This document shows positions 6,747 through 11,090 of a DNA stretch of 11,090 nt, one piece after another (positions within the stretch are counted from its first letter, which is position 1; the number at the start of each line of letters is the position of its first letter). The stretch covers positions 1-11,090 of the forward strand of contig JAESUE010000385.1 of the NCBI GenBank assembly GCA_016763235.1, given 5' to 3'. Position numbers and translations under genes: made by a program. The DNA comes from Pseudomonadales bacterium. GTDB taxonomy: Bacteria; Pseudomonadota; Gammaproteobacteria; Pseudomonadales; UBA3067. The notes beneath the pieces are model-generated. The model was not told where the DNA came from, did not search any database, and saw only the letters and a list, made by a program, of their open reading frames with translations.

Positions 6747-7652
6747 TTAAAAGTTCATACGAAAACTGGTCGTAACAATCTGGTCGTTCTTTAGCGCGTT
6801 ACCATTTAGATTTTGATATATTGGCTTTTGCACCACCGCTTCCAACACCCAACGCCTGGTGACGTATTGCAGACCAGGCGACAGCCAGACCGTGTCACCG
6901 CCGGAGTTCTCGTCACTCTGTCCGCCCCTTTGATTTTTATCCTGGTGAAGGTAGTTGGCCTCTAACACACCGTAGAAAAAGCCTGGCACACCGCCAGAGA
7001 GTTTTCTTGGCCATAACCGGTATTGCCAAGATAGATCCAGACGTGCTTCGTCACCGGCGTCGAAATTGTTGGCTTCACGATTGTGTCGATAACTGAATTG
7101 TCCATCGAGCTGGTAGCCCAGGGTCTGGTAGGTAACAACGGCTCCGCCGAACCAGTCCCAGGCGCCCGTGCCATTCTGCAAAGGCGCTGGAAGGCGGCCG
7201 AAACCATCACTCTTATCATCATCGCCGGTGGGTGCGGTGAAACCGCCGATGCCAGCCAACCGGAAAGTTCTCCCTCGAATATTATCTTGCCAAAAAGTAT
7301 AACGAGCAAACACTGTCGCATCCGCCAGGCCTTGGTTATCACGCTCAATTTCCGTTCCAGAACGGTTCATTTCAAGGGTTTTATCGCCATAAGGCAGAAC
7401 GCCGAATACTGCAAGCTTGCTATTCACGCCGTAGCCCAACACCGAAATCGTCGCGACGACACGCATATCCCGATCCGCCTCACTAGGATCATCACTGGAT
7501 CGTAGCCAGCGTAACTGTTGGCGAAATATGAATTCGCCCTCAGCCACTGGCAAGGCCGTGTTAAACGTGATCGGGACGGCATCCACGACGCTTGACACGC
7601 CCATGGTGAGAGTCAGAAAGACAAACGCAGGGGTCCACTGTAAACATCTCAT
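6747..7652 (-). CDS. Outer-membrane beta-barrel, Phenol_MetA_deg-type transporter
   Basis: A 301-residue exported protein with a signal peptide (hydrophobic part about 8-20, cleavage probably after Val-Asp-Ala at 25) and alternating polar/aromatic strands ending in a terminal Phe (F-R-M-N-F), the usual signature recognised by the Bam machinery. Segments such as AVFGVLPYGDK, GLADATVFARYTFW and FRLAGIGGFTAPTGDDD resemble the Phenol_MetA_deg/putative transporter family, often found next to metal-resistance genes. Role inferred: passage of metal or small molecules across the outer membrane. The start is ATG at 7652, 5 nt after the upstream HMA gene, whose last codons (GAAGAGAAG) provide the ribosome site. 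The operon holds a second, diverged barrel of the same general type at 8779-9612. Confidence 0.72.
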   Translation of the reverse strand: MRCLQWTPAFVFLTLTMGVSSVVDAVPITFNTALPVAEGEFIFRQQLRWLRSSDDPSEADRDMRVVATISVLGYGVNSKLAVFGVLPYGDKTLEMNRSGTEIERDNQGLADATVFARYTFWQDNIRGRTFRLAGIGGFTAPTGDDDKSDGFGRLPAPLQNGTGAWDWFGGAVVTYQTLGYQLDGQFSYRHNREANNFDAGDEARLDLSWQYRLWPRKLSGGVPGFFYGVLEANYLHQDKNQRGGQSDENSGGDTVWLSPGLQYVTRRWVLEAVVQKPIYQNLNGNALKNDQIVTTSFRMNF

Positions 7653-7657
7653 CGCGA

Positions 7658-7954
7658 TTACTTCTCTTCACTTTGTTCGAAAGAGCGCAAGCTAAATCCG
7701 GCTTTTTTCACCGCCTTCATCGCCTGGTTTCTATCGAGAGTGCTGCCGTCTTTTACCCTGACGACGACAACCGCCTTTTCGATGTCCGTTTCTACCTTTT
7801 CCACTCCATCGAGTTTATGCAATTGTTTTTCAATGCCGTAGGCACAAAATGGGCAGGACAAACCGTCCACTCCGATATCGTAGGCAGGCCCTTGCGCCCA
7901 AGCACTAGAAGCAACCATCAACACCAAAAGGAATAATGCGCGAATAGGTATCAT
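7658..7954 (-). CDS. Periplasmic HMA-domain metal-binding protein, CPFC type
   Basis: A 98-residue MerP-like protein: signal peptide at residues 1-20 (cleavage after S-A-W-A), then one heavy-metal-associated domain with beta-alpha-beta-beta-alpha-beta pattern. The metal site is G-L-S-C34-P-F-C37-A-Y-G-I-E-K, in place of the usual G-M-T-C-x-x-C. It should bind a soft metal in the periplasm and hand it to the MerT-like membrane protein encoded 24 nt upstream. GAGGAG stands 6 nt before the ATG. It is a paralogue of the gene at 8456-8749, with the two cysteines at the same residue numbers. The CPFC motif also resembles glutaredoxin active sites, so redox sensitivity or a redox role is possible. 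Metal identity is not visible in the sequence. Confidence 0.87.
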   Translation of the reverse strand: MIPIRALFLLVLMVASSAWAQGPAYDIGVDGLSCPFCAYGIEKQLHKLDGVEKVETDIEKAVVVVRVKDGSTLDRNQAMKAVKKAGFSLRSFEQSEEK

Positions 7955-7978
7955 CTCAATCTCCTCAAAAAGTTCATC

Positions 7979-8359
7979 TTAAGTTTCGAGCCATAGGGTG
8001 AAGGGAAGGAGAGCATAGGCCGTAAACGCGGCTATCAAGAAAATCACTGTACTCCCCCCCAACAGTCGTTTTTGCCGTTTCAAACGTTTACCGTCTTCAA
8101 ACGAGCACTGCGATATCGAATTTACCCGTTGTAAACGCCACCAACTGCAGGTCAGTACTACCGCCGTGACAGAAAAGGTAATGACCTTGTACTGCGACAG
8201 CCAGGTTAGCCACGGTAGCGCAGATACCATTGAGGTCACCACACTCCCCATGCCCAGTACCACCAGCGCGATGGGCAAGGCACAGCACGTAGTGCCGAGT
8301 AGCGCCAGGCCGAAACCACCTAGTAGTGAAGAGTTGGTCTTAATATTTTCCATATTCAT
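7979..8359 (-). CDS. MerT-like inner-membrane metal transporter
   Basis: A 126-residue membrane protein with three predicted helices (about 12-40, 57-76, 101-122). The first contains G-T-T-C25-C26-A-L-P, matching the vicinal Cys pair of MerT that accepts Hg(II) from MerP. MerT also has a cysteine pair in its cytoplasmic loop; here only Cys85 lies in the loop (S-Q-C-S-F), plus Cys71 at the end of helix 2. It is thus MerT-like but not a standard MerT. It lies between two genes for periplasmic HMA proteins, its likely metal donors. With no merA in the window, import of mercury for reduction is not supported; transport of another soft metal, or mercury handled by genes elsewhere, remains possible. 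The start is ATG at 8359 or 8353; neither has a strong ribosome site. Confidence 0.75.
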   Translation of the reverse strand: MNMENIKTNSSLLGGFGLALLGTTCCALPIALVVLGMGSVVTSMVSALPWLTWLSQYKVITFSVTAVVLTCSWWRLQRVNSISQCSFEDGKRLKRQKRLLGGSTVIFLIAAFTAYALLPFTLWLET

Positions 8360-8455
8360 CTTGGTCTCTTAGAACACGAAGTTGAAAGTAAGGTGGATTC
8401 ATCGTCCCTTGAGCACCGTTATTGCCATGTCGTCTTCAGGTGAAACGGCGCGTAC

Positions 8456-8749
8456 TCATAGCGCTTTTTTGTTCACACTGCGATAGCTAAAACCCGCCTC
8501 ATCGAATAGCTGTTTAAGCTGGGGTTCGGTCATTTCCTCGCCGTCTTTCAAGGTGACTTTTACCAGACCTTTTTTGAAATCCATATCGAACGTTTTAACA
8601 ATACCCCGTTGCATGAATTTTTTCTCAATTCCGTAAGCACAGTATGGGCAGGCTAATCCATCGACCCGAATTTCATACAGGGTTTCTGCAGCTTGTGTGA
8701 CTGGCGACCAAGTCATGGTCAGTAGTAAAGTAAAAAACAGTGCTCTCAT
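8456..8749 (-). CDS. Periplasmic HMA-domain metal-binding protein, CPYC type
   Basis: A 97-residue MerP-like protein with a signal peptide (cleavage about residue 20-21, V-T-Q-A-A) and one HMA domain carrying G-L-A-C34-P-Y-C37-A-Y-G-I-E-K. I start it at ATG 8749, not the TTG two codons earlier: GAGGG stands 8 nt before the ATG but only 2 nt before the TTG, and the ATG start aligns it residue for residue with its paralogue at 7658-7954 (cysteines at 34 and 37 in both). It follows the first barrel gene by 29 nt. Its C-terminal half is diverged from the paralogue, so the copies are probably specialised, not a recent duplication. Expected role: periplasmic capture of a soft metal. Confidence 0.87.
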   Translation of the reverse strand: MRALFFTLLLTMTWSPVTQAAETLYEIRVDGLACPYCAYGIEKKFMQRGIVKTFDMDFKKGLVKVTLKDGEEMTEPQLKQLFDEAGFSYRSVNKKAL

Positions 8750-8778
8750 TTCCAATGCCCTCTATTTTTGTGAGTTCG

Positions 8779-9612
8779 TCATAGGTGCCATTCAAATTCC
8801 AGCCGAGCCCGATAATCTGATTCATCCTGATCGCCGTTAAGGTCACTCATCAATGGCAGTTGCACACCAGCTTTAACCGCAAAATTACGTACGGTCCACA
8901 TCACACCTGGAGAGAAAAACCACTCCTGTCCGCCGCTGTTTGACAACTTGCGGCCATCTAGCTCAGCACGTTCGTCAATTTCACCGTTGAGCTCCAGAAA
9001 CCATACCGTATCCGGCTTCCAGTAGTTCGGAGGCGTTAGGCGGATACCGCCCGCTAGGTCAACTAGGAGCTTATCCCCCCGATGGAGCCCTTCATCCGTT
9101 TTCCCATTGTAGCGGTAACGTAGGCTCGCCCATCGATACCATTTCAAGCTTTCATAACCGTAAGTAAGCCCTGCAACCGTATCGCTTGATCCTGATCCCA
9201 GAGACGGTGTTCCCCCGGAATTGCTGGAGTCGGGTTTAACCTTAAGCAAGGCAGCCATAGATTCCTGCACACCCAGTGTGTCGTGCCGCCAGAAACGGTA
9301 TTTAGTTGAAAAAGTGATATCGCCCACCCCGTCATTGCGCTCGCCGCTTTCCTTCACGAACTGATAAGGCAATTCCAATCCAACCACCCAGTCACCGGTG
9401 AGCCCATACTTAAGAGCGATGGCAGCCTCATTTTCAGTATCGTCGCCGCGTTCAGAGCGATGGAATTCGGTATGTATCTCTGTGCCACCTTCAAACAGTA
9501 CATGAGGGCCGGGACCAAAGACCGGGTCGTGACCGTAGGCGCCCCCGGATAACCCGAGGAACAATCCCAAACCTAGGGCAATCTCTGTGGGGCCTCGCAT
9601 CTTAGTCATCAT
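8779..9612 (-). CDS. Outer-membrane beta-barrel transporter-like protein
   Basis: First gene of the metal operon. From ATG 9612 it encodes 277 residues: a signal peptide ending in G-G-A-Y-G, then a mature N-terminus with HDPVFGPGPH, followed by repeated amphipathic strands (KYGLTGDWVVGLELPYQF, VGDITFSTKYRFW) and a C-terminal L-E-F-E-W-H-L. This resembles the Phenol_MetA_deg/putative outer-membrane transporter family. The frame stays open upstream to an ATG at 9681, but those 23 codons would be translated across the -35 element, operator and -10 element of the operon's own promoter, so that start is very unlikely. ATG 9612 has GAGAG 5 nt upstream; 9609 and 9600 are alternatives. The His residues at the mature N-terminus could bind metal (inference). 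Confidence 0.72.
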   Translation of the reverse strand: MMTKMRGPTEIALGLGLFLGLSGGAYGHDPVFGPGPHVLFEGGTEIHTEFHRSERGDDTENEAAIALKYGLTGDWVVGLELPYQFVKESGERNDGVGDITFSTKYRFWRHDTLGVQESMAALLKVKPDSSNSGGTPSLGSGSSDTVAGLTYGYESLKWYRWASLRYRYNGKTDEGLHRGDKLLVDLAGGIRLTPPNYWKPDTVWFLELNGEIDERAELDGRKLSNSGGQEWFFSPGVMWTVRNFAVKAGVQLPLMSDLNGDQDESDYRARLEFEWHL

Positions 9613-9646
9613 CTTTGCTCTCGTGCATAAATGGTTATATATACGC

Positions 9647-9677
9647 ACTGTACTCCCTGGAGCTAACTCCAAGTCAA
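9647..9677 (-). promoter_or_regulatory. MerR-class promoter and operator of the metal operon
   Basis: On the minus strand TTGACT (9677-9672) and TACAGT (9652-9647) are separated by 19 bp, the over-long spacer characteristic of promoters that MerR-family activators untwist. The spacer region carries the dyad CTTGGAG-TTAG-CTCCAGG (9673-9656), matching at 6 of 7 positions per arm. Transcription would start near 9640, about 28 nt before the ATG at 9612. The operon's last gene encodes a MerR-family protein, the obvious regulator. Confidence 0.85.
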
Positions 9678-9711
9678 GCATTGAAACAAAGGTTTTTAAA
9701 AATACTCATTT

Positions 9712-9726
9712 AACCTTAAATAGGTT
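9712..9726. promoter_or_regulatory. Inverted repeat in the divergent intergenic region
   Basis: AACCT-TAAAT-AGGTT, a perfect 5-bp inverted repeat, lies about 100 bp before the His/Cys-rich gene. A TATGGA box at 9731 follows it, but no good -35 lies 19 bp upstream of that box. A separate TTGAAA-16-TACTCA pair occurs at 9681-9708 on the plus strand. Either could belong to the rightward promoter; neither is strong. Confidence 0.25.
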
Positions 9727-9821
9727 GGAGTATGGAATAAGAGGCAATAAAAAATAAGGTAGACCCCGCCATCTTTTGTTTCGTAAAACCTAAACTTGAC
9801 CAATTGTGCATCGGAACTAAG

Positions 9822-10196
9822 ATGTCATATATGGTAACCCGCTTTCGTTCAATGTTGCTCGCCAGCATTTTTTTGCTGACCGTTTTGGCAGCACCATTCC
9901 AGGCTTCAGCTACGCCTTCAGCCGGCGGGCACCATGATGGCTTACAATCCGAAACTGAGCACCACCATGAAGTGGCTAAACATGATCATGAAAGTGATTC
10001 CAGTCATTGCGATTCGGAATCGGACTGTTCTAGTTCCAGTTGTAACGATTGCCCCCACTGCGTGATGTGTCTCAACCTTCTTATATCTCATTCCGAACTT
10101 TTTGATATGGCTACGTCACATCAAACCTATCTGTCTAACTCCTTTTCGACAACATCTCTTAGACTTACTGCACTCTTTAAACCTCCTCGCGTTTAA
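9822..10196 (+). CDS. Secreted His/Cys-rich protein, CopL/DUF2946-like copper leader
   Basis: A 124-residue protein from ATG 9822 (a TTG at 9804 and an ATG at 9831 are alternative starts). A signal peptide ends near A-S-A at residue 30. The mature part has a histidine-rich stretch (GGHHDG, EHHHEVAKHDHE, residues 35-57) and six cysteines at 63, 69, 74, 77, 80 and 83; the last four form a tandem C-x2-C ladder (C-N-D-C-P-H-C-V-M-C). It lies directly before a multicopper oxidase gene, like CopL of Xanthomonas and the DUF2946 leader frames whose translation controls downstream copper genes. I infer a copper-binding or copper-sensing role. It could also be a simple periplasmic copper sponge. Family identity is by motif and position, not by alignment. 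Confidence 0.65.
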   Translation: MSYMVTRFRSMLLASIFLLTVLAAPFQASATPSAGGHHDGLQSETEHHHEVAKHDHESDSSHCDSESDCSSSSCNDCPHCVMCLNLLISHSELFDMATSHQTYLSNSFSTTSLRLTALFKPPRV

Positions 10197-10232
10197 TTCT
10201 CCGCAAGCTGTTACCTATTTAATTCGAATTTG

Positions 10233-10252
10233 AACGCAATCGCTATTGCGTT
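10233..10252 (+). terminator. Attenuator-like hairpin before the multicopper oxidase gene
   Basis: AACGCAAT-CGCT-ATTGCGTT is a perfect 8-bp stem with a 4-nt loop, followed by two further T residues (TTTT in total across the stem end). It sits 37 nt after the stop of the His/Cys-rich gene and 25 nt before the oxidase ATG. The T-run is short, so it is either a weak intrinsic terminator or attenuator, or simply an mRNA-processing hairpin. The ribosome binding site follows it and is not in the stem. Confidence 0.5.
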
Positions 10253-10277
10253 TTCCTGCTGTTGCCGAGGAAGGTTT

Positions 10278-11090
10278 ATGAACAATAAGGCTCACCCGCC
10301 CGAAACGAAATTATCCAACGTGGAAGAACATGATTCCGCCAACTTATCAAGAAGACAGTTTTTGTCTGCAGCAGCAATAACCGGTGGAGCGTTAGTCGCC
10401 GCCGGTACGGCAGTTGCTGAAACCGTGAATCATGCGGCAATGGGTCACGGTGCTATGGCTCAAGGAACTATGGCAAATGGAACAATGGATCATGCCGCGA
10501 TGGGCCACTCAATGGGTGGCTATGACTCTATGATGTTTATGAAAGGCCATAAAATGTCACCTGGGCTTATGATCGAACCACCAGGTTCACCCAGCGATGA
10601 CGAGGTCGATTACCGTGTATTTGACATTGATATTCGTATTACTGAGCACGAAATTCTACCGGGTGTGAAAGCACATATGTTTGCTTTTAATGGACAAGTA
10701 CCTGGCCCTGAATTCCATGTAATGGAGGGCGATTGGATCAAAGTTAATTTCACTAATCACACAGAAGAAATGCATACCATCCATTGGCATGGCATCGTGC
10801 TACCTTACACCATGGACGGGGTGCCGATGGTAACGCAAGACCCTGTCCACCCAGGCCAAACTTTCGTGTATCGCTTTCAAGCCAAGCCCTCAGGCACACG
10901 CTGGTATCATTGCCATTGGGGCACACCGTTACATGCCACCCATGCAATGCATGGCGCATTTATCATTCACCGAAAAAACGAACCGCTTAAACAACGTTTT
11001 CCTTATGCAAGGGATTACACCTTGCTACTGCAAGCATGGGATTTGAACTTTCTTCGTGAAGAATTGAATGGCTTACATGAGGGAATGAAA
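10278..11090 (+). CDS. Tat-exported multicopper oxidase, N-terminal part
   Basis: The first 271 codons are present; the frame runs off the right edge. A twin-arginine signal (S-R-R-Q-F-L-S-A-A, residues 24-32) indicates folded export to the periplasm. Residues 52-93 form a Met/His-rich stretch (HAAMGH twice, many GxM units) of the kind that binds Cu(I) in copper-resistance oxidases. The first cupredoxin domain has H166-TI-H169-W-H171-G and W-Y-H211-C212-H213, the type 2/3 copper ligands. C212, H219 and M224 could also make a type 1 copper site in this first domain. Likely role: oxidation of Cu(I) or another substrate during copper stress. GAGGAAGG stands just before the ATG. The N-terminal type 1 site is unlike CueO or CopA, so a two-domain oxidase is possible; the missing C-terminus would decide. 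Confidence 0.85.
   Translation, partial: MNNKAHPPETKLSNVEEHDSANLSRRQFLSAAAITGGALVAAGTAVAETVNHAAMGHGAMAQGTMANGTMDHAAMGHSMGGYDSMMFMKGHKMSPGLMIEPPGSPSDDEVDYRVFDIDIRITEHEILPGVKAHMFAFNGQVPGPEFHVMEGDWIKVNFTNHTEEMHTIHWHGIVLPYTMDGVPMVTQDPVHPGQTFVYRFQAKPSGTRWYHCHWGTPLHATHAMHGAFIIHRKNEPLKQRFPYARDYTLLLQAWDLNFLREELNGLHEGMK
10431..10556 (+). repeat. Degenerate Met/His-rich repeat inside the oxidase
   Basis: Codons 52-93 of the oxidase hold short degenerate units of the type x-G-x-M or H-A-A-M-G-H; H-A-A-M-G-H occurs at codons 52-57 and 72-77 with different synonymous codons. Such methionine-rich segments bind Cu(I) in copper-resistance proteins. Confidence 0.6.

Noticed and set aside
8340..8402. Tiny minus-strand frames (9 and 20 codons, overlapping as ATGA) in the 96-nt gap before the MerT-like gene
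   Set aside because: Very short, overlapping the MerT-like start, with no recognisable motif; more likely a chance effect in the longest gap of the operon.
4351..9677. A standard mercury-resistance (mer) operon
   Set aside because: MerR-, MerT- and MerP-like proteins are present, but MerA is absent, the MerT-like loop lacks one cysteine, the HMA motif differs from MerP, and the regulator has two rather than three expected cysteines.

Overview
The window looks like a chromosomal or accessory segment of a gammaproteobacterium, probably marine or environmental. This rests on an RseA/MucA-type anti-sigma factor, a Tat-dependent multicopper oxidase, MerT/MerP-like proteins and outer-membrane barrels of the Phenol_MetA_deg type. 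No RNA genes, CRISPR arrays, transposases or integrases were seen. Genus cannot be fixed from the sequence alone.

Layout. The left part (1-4290) is AT-rich and loosely packed, with all genes on the minus strand: an RseA-like anti-sigma factor (131-832) with a candidate sigma-E-type promoter but no rpoE or rseB beside it; a 311-residue, charged, cysteine-free protein of unknown function (1308-2243); and a 501-residue predicted lipoprotein of unknown function (2631-4136). The lipoprotein gene is preceded by a 51-codon gene that overlaps its start by ATGA. Intergenic stretches 838-1307 and 2244-2630 hold only weak signals.

The centre (4351-9640) is one compact minus-strand metal-response operon of nine genes. 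It starts at a MerR-class promoter (TTGACT, 19-bp spacer, TACAGT, with an internal dyad). In order of transcription it encodes: an outer-membrane barrel, a periplasmic HMA protein (CPYC), a MerT-like membrane protein, a second HMA protein (CPFC), a second barrel, a membrane-anchored six-bladed NHL propeller, a small cytoplasmic thioredoxin-fold protein (CGRC), a CcdA-like membrane protein (CPVC), and finally the MerR-family regulator itself. There is no mercuric reductase.

The right end (9822-11090) is read divergently. A secreted His/Cys-rich small protein resembling CopL/DUF2946-type copper leader proteins is followed, after an attenuator-like hairpin, by the first 271 codons of a Tat-exported multicopper oxidase that runs off the window.

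How the parts may work together (inference): the regulator senses a soft metal, copper being favoured by the neighbouring oxidase. The periplasmic HMA proteins bind it, and the MerT-like protein and barrels move it. The thioredoxin-fold protein and CcdA-like protein may carry electrons across the inner membrane to keep the CPxC metal sites reduced. The divergent oxidase would detoxify copper in the periplasm. The combination of MerT/MerP-like parts with a CcdA/thioredoxin relay and an NHL protein, without MerA, is the most interesting content here.
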